A stretch of 64,000 bases of DNA, taken from assembly GCA_022885665.1 (NCBI GenBank), contig JAGQDJ010000118.1, positions 1-64,000 of the forward strand, read 5' to 3'. The DNA comes from Triops longicaudatus. Lineage: Eukaryota > Arthropoda > Branchiopoda > Notostraca > Triopsidae. This document shows, piece by piece, positions 26,813 through 39,543 of this stretch. The notes under the pieces were generated by a model. The model did no database searches. It saw nothing but the letters and a program-made list of their open reading frames with translations, and was not told where the DNA came from. Numbering within the stretch: position 1 is the stretch's first letter; each line of letters starts with the position of its first letter. A program made the position numbers and the translations under genes.

Positions 26813-29800
26813 GTCTGCCTCCTCGGTGATCCAAACGTGGCAAATACCCCGGTTTCGGGTTTCACGGTGATGTTCTAATCACTTTAGAAAGTACGGGGAT
26901 AATTCATTTGACGATCATCAATATCACACACAAGAAGCAACGCCAAGACTTCACTTTCAGTTGGAATTCCAATCACAAACGTTAAAATGTTTCTCTCGTG
27001 TCTGGCACTCTAGCTGAGCATCTTTACAATGTAAAGTTGGAACAACAACGCCTGGAGGTATAAAGAGAGCCCGAACTTTCTCTTCGCGTTTTATCCTGTT
27101 TTCCCTCTCAAGCCGGTGTCCGAAACACACTGGAGGGAATCCAATACTTATTTAGAGATGAAGAGCCGGAACTTTACGAATTGTCACTTTTACGTGAAAG
27201 TGGGACAAAGTGCACAGCACAATACTTTCCGTTTTAACATTTAAAGAGTTAGTTTCAATGGACCTAACACGCACGACCAGAGTTGTTACGTCCAGCAATA
27301 TGTAAAAGTCACGACTACTGCAGCCGAGTCCGAAATGATGACTAAGAAAGCGTAATAATTTAAGGTCAAAAGCCCAGTTGAAACATCGTGTGTGTGGGTG
27401 TTTCAGGCTCGGTCCCAGAGTACCGAAACGCAGGTGCCGGAGTTTCGCAAAACACTTGATGTCCAGGAAAAGATAAACAGGAATAATCCTTTCAATTGGG
27501 ATAGGTTGGAAACTCAGGTATAATTGAGGACACTTCTAGTTTCTTCCTTGGTCTTCAGTTTCAACACTTAAACTGATTCTCAACCACTGTGTCAGACTAG
27601 CGACAGTCTGTTAACTGGACTTGTAATGCACGGTCACGTTTATCATTTGACTGGCGAGTAACCTTGGATTCCAAAACACGTTAGGCATCGGGGCATGGGA
27701 GTTATCAGGGAAAAACTTTGGCTTGAAAAGTAGTGTTATCTGTAGTCTTACGAGCACTAGTGAAACCCGAGCGGCGTCCCAGAGAGAATGCGAGTGTCAA
27801 CGTAATGGGAGATAGTCGCACGCAAAACAAAGCCGGAAAAGACAGCCACAGGAAGAGAGAAAAAAGTCTGGTTATCTCGAAAGCCCTACCAACCACCACT
27901 CCCTGCTGCTGCAAACTAGTCGCTCGCAGTCTCTAGCGAAAAGATTCTACTCAAGTGAAACTTTCACTGAATGGCGTGACTGGGTTACCAATTTACTAAT
28001 CGAACCGGTTGTATGGCATCGGGCTAGAACTCCAATCATAGCAACTAGCCTACTAGCTTTAACTCAAGCTGGTTCGGTTAATCGGAAAGTGTCAACATTT
28101 AACATTACTGTTGTGGAGGAAAACCTCACAGGAAAACGATGGTTTATCTGCATCAACGTAGTATTCAGCAGGTTCGTTTCAGCGGACTTTTGGGCGCCAG
28201 TCAGAACGAACTAAAATAAAGCTAAACCTAACATAAGCCTAATCTTAACTAATTCGATTCCAACTTCAAACTCAAGAAAATTCAGTGAACTCAGTAACCC
28301 TTACGTAACAATACCTAACCTAAGTAATTGAAAAGTTAGGTTTACTAGTTGTAAATTAGGTTGCATAAGCTTGGGATACCTTATGTTTAGTTAGCTCTGT
28401 TTGAGCGTTAATAGTTTTTCCCGTACGAAAAATACTGACAACCATAAAAGTGGTCCGCGCATTGTAAAAAATAAATAAAATAAATAAAAAATAATAAATA
28501 AATAAAAAATCAGTAATGCTTGAGCACATCATGCGGGTGATGCATGATCAGTCTTTTCCAAAATGTCCCTTCTGCTACAGTAGCTGTTGTGGCAAATTTG
28601 TATGGGCCTTTTTCATTTTCTTTTTAGAAAAAAATATTTTTCTATGACACTGCCTTTCTGCACACATACGCTGACATACAAAACAGGTACGAAGATCTCT
28701 CAAGTCAATAAAAATTTTGACGCAGTTGGCGTCAAGATTTTAAGGTTTTTACATTTTAAGCGGTACTGTCGCATTGTAGAAGAAGAAAAAACTGACGCAC
28801 AAGCGATGGCACGTAAAAGCTACCGCATAATTCGATACCTCACCATTTAACCCTAGCGAAGACAGTCACAATCAAATTCGAGGGCTAATTTGTATAATAT
28901 TTTGAGTAGTCTACCTAGGAACACGCTTTTATCTTCTATATTGCAACATATCGTTGGGTCCTTTAGATATTTCCCTTATTAATTACGTGATTTCTACACC
29001 TCGTGGATTTGCTTTAAGTTAGTAAAAAAGACTAGTCATCCCGATAAGAACTGGCGATAAACAAGTGTTGTATCGGAAATCTAAGATAAGTGTTAATCGG
29101 TAATTTTCAGAAACTCCAGGCACGGTATGGAGGCTAGTAAAGGGGTGGAATTGGAACACCCAACGAAAGATCCCCATTATCTGAGACTTGAGCCGACTTT
29201 TGTTATGACAGCCGTGCTTTCTGAGCTCTGTGTTGAGGGACGGGACAATATGGGCACTTTAGTGTTCTTTATTTTTCACGCCACGCGCTATCAAAATCTT
29301 AGCCCAAAAGCATACCCGCCAGCTGGAATAGTGATCTGGCTATCAAAGACGTATAGCACACATCAAGAAGACGAAAAATAACAGCTAGCGGCTATGAACA
29401 CTAGAGGCTCTTCTAGTTGTATACAATGTGATGCCGGGTAGTTTGGATTAGGGGGTGGGGCGAAATGGCCGTGTATTTGGTCATTAGAAAGTTGTCAAAT
29501 AAACTTTTTAAGAAAAGTACATGGTAAAGTAGAAAGATATTTATGAAAAATTACAGGTATAATGTAAATGAATGGTTGAATCATTCTAGCACTCTACTTT
29601 TGTGAAAATCCGCTTTCCTTTATCTTGTCTTTTGCAAAGCACACGACTAGCGGTCCAAAACGCTTCAGTCCAAACCGTACCAAAGCGCTATTTTAGCTTT
29701 ATATGTCTCCTATAAGTTTACTTATGAATCCTTATGGCTGAGCTTTCACATTGTTATTCTTTGATTTTGGTTTGGTTTGGCAAAACCATCCAGGCAAAAT

Positions 29801-30887
29801 TTTCGGGTACTTAATGTAAACATAACAACGAGAAACTTAATACTTTTCTTGTAAAAAAGAGCCACAAATTTAGAATTTTATTGTCTCATTATGCTTCACG
29901 TTTTTTCGACGAAACTTTGTCCATGTGACCTTTGCCATATTCATAAAAATGCATGAAATTTTTACTTTTCCAAACGCTTGTAATTTATTAGTTATGATTT
30001 TTGTGCGGTATTTTCGACTTGTCAACTGTTCCCTCCCTCCTTTACATGAACAACTGCAAATGTTACAGAGATACAGGAAAAAATAGAAATCACTTTTAGT
30101 GTATACAAAACTCACTTTCATTAATTAAATCGTCCGGACATGGGTGTTGTGCTTTGGAAGCCTTCTAACATTATTTTCAGTTGGGAAGAAAACAGTTCGG
30201 TTACAGGACAATTTGCAAAATAATAATTTTGAAAAGAGATAAAACAAGAAATGAAAAACAATGAAAAAATATGACTAGTAAAACTATGGACTTCTTGGTA
30301 CGGGAAAAGTTGAAGTGATTTACTATGACTAAAGTTCAAAACAAGATGAATTGTAAAAGAGTGGTTTTAAAAAGAGAAACTACATGAGAACACAAATAAA
30401 AAGTAACTTCGCTGGTTTCTTCTAAGAAAGAGTTTCTCGACTTTCCACTCTTACGTATATCAGACGTGACCAAGAAAGTGCATGAAAATAGACTTTAGGC
30501 AGGGCATGTCACAAAAAATTACTATCGACCTCGCTTAATTGCAAAGGCATACAGGCAACCCGGGACCAACCAGTCAGTATGAAGTTACACGATTTAAGAT
30601 GTTATTCGAGTTGCCTATTTAACGCAGTTAGAAATAATTATGGAATAAAAAACGACATACATACGTTTAAATGCGTGAATTAAGTATATTATATATAAGT
30701 ATATTATATATTGAAGCTAAATCTGGTGCCTGATTAAAACGTTCACCTAAATTTAGTTATTTAGAAAGTATGATTAAAGCTTTCCAGACATTAATGATTT
30801 TTTAGGACAGAGCCGGGTTCTCGAGCGGTCTAAAGCGATTTCGATTCAATCTTATGAGAAATGGCATCCAGGAACGGGTTCAGTTAG
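26813..30887. other. Intergenic region upstream of the receptor gene
   Basis: The receptor's 5' UTR and promoter should lie to the right of 26812 on the minus strand. A less AT-rich block at about 27000-27960 is the most likely place, but I could not pick a start site. AT simple repeats lie at 28466-28515. No gene was recognised in 28-30.9 kb. Confidence 0.45.
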
Positions 30888-31091
30888 TCGTACGAGACAC
30901 CACTGTTGCTTGATTTGACAAGTTGTACGCTCACGCCACCTGCCGATGCGCTTCCTAGTTATGGAATTGTCAACTTGCAAGCGTTAGCTCACAAATTACC
31001 GGCCGCTGACGTGGAAGTGGAAATTTCTACACTGTCTCACAATGAACGTCTTGTTGTAGATCTCTTACTGTTTTCAGCTCCAATTAACTAA
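30888..31091 (+). other. Coding-like open stretch just upstream of Golt1
   Basis: A stop-free frame of about 68 codons ends in TAA at 31089-31091, 13 bp before the Golt1 ATG. It has no ATG; the frame opens after a TAG at 30885. Composition is richer in G+C and less repetitive than the surroundings, and the end of the frame (ISTLSHNERLVVDLLLFSA) looks protein-like. It may be a terminal exon (possible acceptor 'gttcag' near 30880), a decayed gene, or chance in a 5' UTR. I do not recognise it. Confidence 0.25.
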
Positions 31092-31104
31092 ATCAACAAC
31101 CATC

Positions 31105-31720
31105 ATGTTCAATATATCAGATACTCAAAGTAAGACTTTGTGAGTGAAACCACGCCTCGGATTGCAACTAACTTTGATTGTTATTATTGCAGAAATTGGT
31201 GTTGGCTTGGCTGGGTTTGGTATCGCTTTCCTTTTCCTGGGAGTTTTGTTACTGTTTGATAAGGGATTATTAGCCATTGGAAACGTAAGTTACTTCTTCA
31301 ATTGTCACGTCTTCCCTGTTGCTGAATCTTTCATATCGTAGTTGCTGTTCCTGGCCGGACTCGCCTTCCTTATTGGAATTGAGCGCACTTTTATGTTTTT
31401 CTTTCAAAAACATAAGCTTAAAGGCACCAGCGCCTTTCTGGGTGGCATTGTTATTGTCCTTTTCGGATGGCCGCTTATAGGCATGCTAGTTGAAGTCTAT
31501 GGTTTTATTTTATTATTCAAGTAATCCTTAAAATATTAAGCAACAAAATCCAACTACTCTCTGGCATAAAACTTTCTAACCGTTTATTATTACAACTTGC
31601 AGAGGATTTTTCCCCGTAGTCATTGGCTTTTTGCGGCGGATACCGGGACTCAGTATAGTCTTCAACCTACCATTCATCAGCTCTGTAAGTGTCCGCGAAG
31701 AGACTGATCCTTGGAAGTAG
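31105..31720 (+). CDS. Golt1: Golgi transport 1 (GOT1/SFT2-like) vesicle transport protein
   Basis: Small four-helix membrane protein of the ER-Golgi system; the GOT1 family acts in vesicle fusion at the Golgi. Exons are 31105-31129, 31193-31284, 31342-31520 and 31603-31720, totalling 414 nt (137 aa), close to the family's 138. Landmarks along the protein are DTQK-IG, LLFDKGLLAIGN, LFLAGLAFLIG-ERTF, FFQKHKLKG, VLFGWPLIGM, and FFPVVIGFLRRIPG near the C terminus. These follow GOT1 proteins closely. The start ATG precedes a 25-nt first exon ending in phase 1 (CAA A|gtaaga, then AA ATT GGT), which restores Lys-Ile-Gly. The last exon reads through a gtaagt look-alike at 31685 to TAG at 31718-31720. 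The gene is convergent with the arylsulfatase pair. Confidence 0.95.
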
Positions 31721-31918
31721 CCAGTAAAGCTTGTAAAGCTTATAGTGTGATCAGGTTAAGCCTGTTTCTGTGTTAGGGTTTCTCATAAATGGTGGCATGG
31801 TTACGTTACATTGGCGGTACTTTTCTATTATATTCCTCAAAATAATTTTTTCGGTCGCATAGGCGCCTAAGGTGGTACAGTTTTACACGATGTCTTTTTT
31901 TACTACTTCAGTGAAGAT

Positions 31919-31952
31919 ATACTGTAATATATAATATTATATATTACAGTAT
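31919..31952. repeat. 34-bp perfect palindrome
   Basis: ATACTGTAATATATAAT is followed at once by its exact reverse complement, with no loop. It lies about 200 bp past the Golt1 stop and just before a TTAGG-like stretch. Confidence 0.95.
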
Positions 31953-31969
31953 TTCTACGTTTCTAGGGC

Positions 31970-32450
31970 TAGTCTATGCTAACTTAGGTCAAGTTGGCTT
32001 AGTTAAGGTTAAGTCATGCTAAAAAATTTATGTTAATTAAGGAAAGCTAGGTTAAGTTATAGAAAAGGTTAGGAAAGTAAAACTAGGCATGTTAGATAGA
32101 CTTAGGTTAAGTAGGTTAAGGTCAAATTAGTTAAAGTTGCCTCATACCCGAGGCTAGTTAAATTTGGGTAAGTTGGGCTTCGTTTCTACTGCCTGCTTAA
32201 CACGTAATTATCAAGCGAAGTATTACCGATTATCGTGCTACTTCTGCTCGGTAATACGCATTTTCATTACTAAGGTTGTGTTTGGTTATTTACGCGTCTT
32301 AAAAAAAGTTCAAGTAGTTCGCAATACTTCACTTGGTAAAATGTGTCTAGATGGGACCAGAAACGCAGTCTTAAATAAAAGCTAGGCTAGATAAGGTTAG
32401 GTTAACTTAATAAAGCTAATTGAATTAAGTTAGGTAAATTTTTCAAGGTA
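31970..32450 (+). repeat. Degenerate GGTTA-rich array downstream of Golt1
   Basis: Many loosely spaced units such as 'ttaggtcaagttggc', 'ttaaggttaag', 'aggttaagt', 'gtaggttaagg' and 'aggttaggttaac' occur within about 480 bp. They resemble the arthropod telomere unit TTAGG without being a clean tandem array. No gene is seen here. Confidence 0.6.
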
Positions 32451-32896
32451 GGGGATCCTGTAAGCGGAGTAAGCGAACAGGACATACAGTGGAATGATAA
32501 ACACAGCAACTTTTTAAGGAAAATGTGTCCATGTAAAAATACATTTCGTGGACATAAATCATAGGCAACTTAATTATCGTCTGAAATAAAACTCGATGTG
32601 CGAAAAAAACAACAACGGGCATATAATAGAGAAGTACTACATCGGCTTTTTTTCTCATTGTATTTCATACAAAGAATCTGTATTAAGTCAGAATTCAAGT
32701 TCATTTTCTTTTTCGTGTCTATCATTCGGGCAGGTAATGGATAGACTGGAAGCAGGCAGTACAAGGACTCGAGTGTGAATGCGCGTGTGACCCCAAAATC
32801 CGGACAACCAACAACAAGAATAACAAAAAATATAAAAAAGCTATCTCAAATTTTGCAAATACAATTTTTTTTCGCGAGGTTGGCAGTGTTGTTTTG

Positions 32897-35414
32897 CTAT
32901 TCCGAAATATAGTCATACCAGTTGGTCCAAACGTTTCCATAATACCGAGGATTGGCTCGCGGGTCTCGAGGAACCATCAGACTGGGTACGGCAGATTGTT
33001 CGTACTTGTCGTAAAGGGCAAACAGGGTGTTCAAAATGTCAGGCTCGGAGTCGGCCAAGTTTTGTCGTTCACAAGGATCGCGAGCGATATTGAAAAGGCA
33101 AGGCGAGACCAAAGGGTTGCAGTCAACTATGGGTAAATCGCCGCACTGGACTTGGGCTAATTGACGTAAAGCTGGAAGGTAGGGCGGCAGTGATATATCC
33201 AACGATTGCAGACTTTTGCCAACAGTGCTGTTCATAAGCTGGTGGGATGTAGAAATGAATAAAGAATAATTATAATATTAATCCAGCTGGAACTTCATAT
33301 TCTTCCTAACTGAAGTTCCCATAAGGAGTAAACCGGATTCTAAGCACACAGTACTTGCGTTTAGAGGGAAAGCTCGCCTTGCCTATATCTCTTACGCTCT
33401 ATGAAAATTGCATGATGCGAACGAAATTTGCACGTAAATACAATATGGCTTATTTTTCCGATCGCAATACTTATATTGAGTATTGGGCAAATATATTACC
33501 TCTGCTACGTATAAATTATCTTCCACCCAAAATGGTTTGTTTTCGTAAGATCCGTACCACCAATCACGAGTTCCCTTTGCCGTAGTTCCTAAACAGATTT
33601 TATTTATAAAACTCAAAGCCTTTGATTGGTAATACGTGTGTTATATTAGTAACTTAATTGAATATTGAAACACATGTACAAATTCGAGGCCAATTTAAAA
33701 AGTATTACCTATAACGAGTTTCCAATCGCCTTTTCTCACCGCAGTGTAATTTTGATAAGTTTCGATATTGTGAACAAGCTCGGTTCTAGGTGAAGGAGCA
33801 CCACAACTAATCGATTCCCACTGATTCACGCCATCAAGCTCGAAGTCGTCCAAGTCTGAGAGACTTCCGCCTAGCAAGAGGTGTTAGCTCACTAATTAGC
33901 CATTATTGTTAAATTACCAGCGACCGAATACAATGTCGGCAACCAATCGGACATATCCATCAAGTTAGTTTCAATTCGTCCTTTGCTTTTTATCAAGGGG
34001 GACCAAACAAATCCAGCTGCGCGGACTGCTCCTTCCCATGGAGTATTCTTCATCTGCAGAAAAACCAAACTAGTTTATCAGCCGCACATACTCTCAACCT
34101 CAGTTCAAATGTAGTTACTCCTCGTAGCGGCCAATTTGACGCACCGCCAACATCACCGTTGGACGTAATCATGCCTCCGTTGTCTGTACTGAATACAATG
34201 ACAGTATTCTCCAGCATATCTTTCTCTCTTAGAGCTTCAACTACAGCGCCTACCGACTGATCGAGTTCGTACAACATGGCCGCGTATTCACGACGTTCAG
34301 CGTCTCGTATATATTGAAAGCGAGCCTTGGTTTCCAAAGGAGCTTGCAATGGATTGAAGTCGTTACCGGTATGCACAGCCAAGTGTGACAGGTACAAAAA
34401 TAAAGGTTTCTCGTTGTCTTCGTGCTGCTTTATGCGGTTAACCGCCGCTCGGGTAAGCAGTCGCGTCGTATATTCGCCAAAATCTTCCCATGCGACGCGT
34501 GTCCCATTTCGTAAATCGAAACCCCATGCACTCTTTTCGTATGCAAAAGAATAAAACGAAAATGTACGTGAGTTACATTGTATAAATTGGATATATTAAA
34601 TTATGCAAATGAAACTTTTGACCAACTATTCCAGTTACGATCTTTAACTTAAACATATTATAGAGGAGAGTCGGGTCGACTGTCACATTGCTTTTTATTT
34701 CACTTATAGCAAGAGGAATAATAAGTATTTTAATGTGTGCATATTTACGCTGTCCGTGGTAATATGATCATAGTAGTCCTTGTGGCTTCCCCAGTAGCCA
34801 TAGAAAGTGTCAAAGCCACGGTGCGTCGGTGTGTAGTTGATCTTATAGAAGCCTTGGTGCCATTTGCCCACCATGTGTGTCGAGTAACCCAGGTTTTTCA
34901 AATGCTCAGGTAAAATCGTCTCATTTAAGGGCAAACCGTACGGCGCTTGCATAACAATTACGTAGTTTTGTAATCCTACAAATATATGCGAACTAATTTA
35001 CATTCCTTCTTGACAGTGGCTTTTCTACTTATTTTCCTTCATTTTTAGTTAATTAGACGTAAAAACCAGCATAAAAAACAAACTTTACCTGTGTGGATTG
35101 GGTGTTTTCCAGTTAGCAATGCCGAGCGCGATGGAGTACACAACGGTTGAGTGTAATAATTGTTTAAAATAACTCCCGAAAAGGCCAACGCATCGATATT
35201 GGGTGTGGGAATTTCCGAAAAGCCTCTGAAGCCAACATCATTGAATCCCTGAAACAAAATTTAGAAAGTTACGACGTCCTAGCCTCACACTTTTAAATAA
35301 TCCTAGTACCAAGTCGTCAGCAAGGATGTAGACGATATTTGGAGGCTTGTTTGCATACACTACAGTCGCTAAACACCATATCAATACGATTTTTCCCCAC
35401 ATGAAGGGACACAT
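32897..35414 (-). CDS. ARSB: Arylsulfatase B-like enzyme, copy 1
   Basis: Secreted or lysosomal sulfatase family; ARSB enzymes remove 4-sulfate from N-acetylgalactosamine units of dermatan and chondroitin sulfate. Exons: 35310-35414, 35089-35248, 34749-34975, 34119-34532, 33918-34053, 33709-33870, 33500-33588, 32897-33238; 1635 nt, 544 aa. I start at ATG 35414 because the open frame above it offers only TTG. A hydrophobic N terminus serves as signal peptide. Motifs: ILADDLG (metal site), CTPSR with Cys72 as the residue converted to formylglycine, GKWHQG (family usually GKWHLG), STDNGG (metal site) and NTPWEGAVRAAG. The C-terminal half carries ARSB-like DPCE and WTNW regions. Exon 34119-34532 corresponds to two exons in copy 2. 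Closely spaced and co-oriented with copy 2, so a tandem duplication. Substrate in this animal is not shown. Confidence 0.93.
34650..34700. mobile_element. Solo terminal-repeat remnant of the pogo-like family
   Basis: Within an intron of arylsulfatase copy 1, 'gaggagagtcgggt' followed by 'gactgtcaca' matches the terminal repeat of the element at 61781-63527 (GGGGAGAGTCGGGTGCTCTG). No second end or transposase was seen nearby, so this is a fragment or a very short derivative. Confidence 0.5.
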
Positions 35415-35784
35415 GACTTCCAAGCTCTCACTGGACTAACTTCGCACTGGTGTCGAGTTGCGAGTTAAGTTCACGACTGATTGCCATGTGCATACCGAGT
35501 ACCGTAAACACAGAAGAACCTTTTGTCTGTAAGAAGAGATAAGGATGGGTCACTCAACTTTCCCTCGAAGCGCTTAGACGGACAAACATCTCAGACTTAA
35601 GTCTAGAAACGTATATGCATGATGTATTATATTGCTTGCGAATTACAATATATGGCTTACGTCAATCTTCTATATAAACAATCAATGTTTTGTCAATTAA
35701 GTAGATAAGGTACGGGTTTCAGAGTACAATTCATTATTGGAACTGATTCGATGCTGGGAAAAGTAAATCAATGGATGATTTAGC

Positions 35785-38700
35785 TTACACATCTAACCAG
35801 TTTGTCCACGTATAATCCCAATACTTTGGGTTGCCAGCTGGATCCGAAGGTACGTTAATGGGCGCCACGGCACCTCCTTCGTATTCTTGCAGCATAGCCA
35901 ACATTTCTTTGTAAACGGCTGGTTCCTGTTCAGCCAGATTAAAATACTCACATGGGTCTTCAAGGATGTTAAAGAGACAAGGTGCTTTCAAGGGGTTACA
36001 CGTCTTGTTATCTGGTTTGGTTCCAGCGCAATCTACGACGGCTGCCTCTCTTATAACGGACAACGAGTCAGGTAGTTTAATGCCCATCTCGTTCAGAAGG
36101 CGCCCTACTGGACTTCCTCGTAACTATAACAAACAAATATGCTTTATGCTTAAGATGTATGCGAATAGAAAAGAGAAAGTAAACCAACTGCGTTGCGGTA
36201 CAAGCTGTCTTCATCTTCAACTAGGTTGTCTTCGATACCATCATGGACCGACAAGTAAAAGTTCGACTCCCAATCACTACCGTTACGTCCGGATGGTCCA
36301 TACCAATCGTCCCAATCTCCATTATAAGTTGTACCTGCGGAAACCCATACCAACAGGACAATTCAGGCCAGGCCTCCGGTTTAAGACAAAAGGGGAAAAG
36401 TACTGTACCATTGACTAGCTTCCAAACACCTTTGCGCACTGTGCCATACCCGAATAGTGGATCAATGTTATGCACTATTTCATCCCGTACAGCAGGACTA
36501 TCGTTTGTGAATACATCCCATTGGCTTACACCATCAATATCGCCCAAGTCGACTATGTCCCCACCTTGAATGACCATGAACCAACAATGAAGATAAAAAG
36601 GAACAATATGAATTTAGATCGAATTGCAAAACAATTAACAAATATAATCTTAAAAAAGACAGAATTATAAAATCGACTGAAAGAAATAGTGAGAACAACA
36701 GCATGAGGTTGTGATGTACAAGGCACCACGCCCCAGGAGCCAGTTTCATTCTCACTTATTTAAGACATTATTAAAAAAAAAAAAGATTCAGATTTCTAAT
36801 GCAGCTCTGAATAAAGGGTGCGAGATAAATTCATTAAGCTTCATATTTGGTATTTATTATATTCTCCAGTCACCAAAGCGCAACATTTTCTTCGCAATGG
36901 ACGCAGTCGAGCAATACACGTACAAAAGCGCTGTAAAATATATAGATCTAACTTAAATGGAATTGCAAAATAAAACACATTCAGAACACTACACTAATGT
37001 CGTAGCAAATGAGAACATATATTAAACATTTTACGGGGATCAAAAGTTACACAGAAGAACTTAAATAACGAAATTAATTTATGAACGAGTTAGTGGATCT
37101 CAATTGATTACAGTACCTGCAGCTTCGTATAAAGTAGGTAACCAATCAGTGACATCTACGAGCTGTGTTGCTACCCGTCCGCTTTGGTTAAAAAAGGCCG
37201 GTGCCCATATCATGCCGGCGGCCCTAATACCGCCTTCCCAAGGAGTGTTCTTAACCTAAAACCTTACGTGTTACAGGAACTGAAACTAAATTATTATTTT
37301 GTTGTTGCTTACCCCTTTAAGAGGCCAATTAGAGGCTGCGTTAAGGTTGAAACCCGCAGCTGGGCCTCCGTTATCGCTGCTGAAAATGATAATAGTGTTT
37401 TCCAACATGTTTTGGTTCCTCAAAGCCTCCACAACAGCACCGACTGATTGATCGACTTCATACACCATAGCTGTGAAAAGAGATAAACATCAAAAAGGTC
37501 AACAACCAGCTTCGAAAGGGTTTGTCGTTTTACCTGCATATTTGCGACGTTCCTTATCGGCTATGTGTGCAAATTTCGCCACCGTTTCAGCCGGCGCTTG
37601 CAAGGGTGAGTACGGATTCGCCGAATGAACGCCTAAATGAGCCAAATACAGAAAAAGGGGCTGCGAAGTATTATGCGACCGGATGACGTTGACGGCTTCG
37701 CGAGCAAACAGTCTTGTCGTATAGTTCCCGTACTCGTTACGGCTGACGTTGACGCCCCGTCGTAAGTCATAGCCCCACATGCTCTAATTTACGAAATCGT
37801 AAAGTTCAGAAAAAACTATCAAACTAAAGAAAAAAAAATCCACAAAAAAACTAAAAAGTCTTGCAAATAATAAAGATTCATTAAAAAATTAATCAAAATT
37901 TAACATAATTGTCAAGTCTCCGAAAGCTTTTACAAACTCGAAAATTTATCAAGGTTCTTCAAAGTTGAAAACAGCATGACTAAGTTGTTAAAAAAACTCC
38001 AACCCTTGGAAATCTCAAAAATACGCATAGTTCACACAGTGTGTCGAAAGTTTCCAAGTATCATCAAAGAAGTTAAACAATCTATAAAATTTAATAGGAC
38101 TTTGTCAAAAACTGCATGAATTTGATGAAAATCTAAAAAAAAACGAAAGCTCAAAGATCCTAAAACTTCTTCAAAATGTCATTCAAGATTGTTAAAATCT
38201 TCACAAAATTGTCAGAAATTTCAGAGTAACATATAAAAACAAATAATTTAAACAATTGAAAACTCCGCCAAAATCACCAAAAACATCCGTAAATTTTGGG
38301 AAAGATTTCTTACACTGTCTATGGCTGTGTGGTCATAATAATCTTTATGTCCAGTCCAATAGCCAAAATGGCTATCGAAGCCACGGTAAAGCGGAGTATA
38401 TTCTCTTTTATAATGGCCTAGATGCCACTTTCCAACAATGTGAGCAGCATAGCCCAAGTTCTTTAAATATTCCGGCAAGAGCTTTTCCGAAAGCGGGAGT
38501 CCGTAGGGTTGAGGTGCAAAAATGACGTCATGCTGCATACCTGAAATGAAAAATCAATGGAAAAAATGAGAAAATAAATTGGAAAATACATTGGTACCAG
38601 TATGTATAGGATATTTTCCTGTCATGAGCGCAGACCTTGAAGGTGTGCACAGAGGAGTTACGTAATAGTTGTTCAAGATAAGGCCCGTGAACGCTAATGC

Positions 38701-38975
38701 ATCCAAGTTTGGGGTAGGAATTTGTAGCGAACCATGGAACCCAACATCATTGAAACCCTGTAAGAATCAATCATAAAAAAGGAAATGAATTTCTCTTATA
38801 AAAAAATAGAATGAAGTTTATACAAGCTTACTAAATCATCCGTTAGAATGAATACTATATTAGGATTGTTATCATGGTCGTTTAACTTTCCAGATCGCAC
38901 GCATTGTTGGCTTATGGGAACAATAAAAATCCACAACAGTAAGCAAAAGAAGCGTAGTTTATGCCTTAAAATCAT
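35785..38975 (-). CDS. ARSB: Arylsulfatase B-like enzyme, copy 2
   Basis: Paralogue of the neighbouring sulfatase. Exons: 38832-38975, 38598-38757, 38314-38540, 37534-37783, 37313-37470, 37117-37255, 36409-36564, 36189-36334, 35785-36123; 1719 nt, 572 aa. The start at ATG 38975 is followed by a strongly hydrophobic signal segment (FFCLLLWIFIVPI). Active-site motifs are intact: LTDDLG, CTPSR with Cys85, GKWHLG, SSDNGG, NTPWEGGIRAAG. The donor of 36189-36334 (gttggt) is weak but is the only one keeping phase. Compared with copy 1 it has an extra intron (37471-37533) and a longer C-terminal domain. The 530-bp intron 37784-38313 is low-complexity and A/T-rich, built from loosely repeated 'ttcaaaattgtc'-like phrases. 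It starts 568 bp from the ISWI ATG, head-to-head. Confidence 0.93.
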
Positions 38976-39481
38976 ACTAGTAATTTTCAAAGCTTTTTAC
39001 TAATATAATTATTAAATATCCGTAAAAAATAATCACTCCCGTTGCAATACAAATCAACTATCACGTGCATTTGCTTACGGACCAATCGAACGAACCAATA
39101 GCGATCCCGAGTTAAAGAGGGGAGGGATGTCCGATTAAAACGGCGGGATATCTTCTATTAGTTTTATTTTTCGATCTTAAATCACGCCAAAAAGTTTTAT
39201 TGAATAATTTACAATACAAGATATATCGTTTGGGTTAAAATGTTTGACTAATATAGTTTACAATAGTTCTTTCTTTTCAAATGTGCTCAATCTTAAGCCA
39301 ACTCTTCGGCCGCCATATTTGTGCTAAGTAAGCCAATCAACCGCCAGAATCCTCCCATGAAGAGACGAAAGAAAGTGAGCACCTCGCCGTTCGTTGATTA
39401 GAACTTTGGGCGATTCTTGATCCTCGATTCGGTTCGCCCGCTTACCGCCGCTCCTCTTCGCATTGTTGCATGGTCTTTGTG

Positions 39482-39530
39482 TATAAAAAGGAAATCAAGT
39501 TTCCTCCTAAAAAGTCCCAGTTCTCTCACT
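39482..39530 (+). promoter_or_regulatory. TATA box and likely start site of Iswi
   Basis: TATAAAAAG lies at 39482-39490. About 30-40 bp downstream are two initiator-like sites (CCCAGTTC near 39517 and CTCACTTT near 39526), followed by a short leader to the ATG at 39544. Spacing fits a focused arthropod core promoter. The same 568-bp spacer must also hold the promoter of arylsulfatase copy 2 on the other strand. Confidence 0.55.
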
Positions 39531-39543
39531 TTAATTTTACAAG

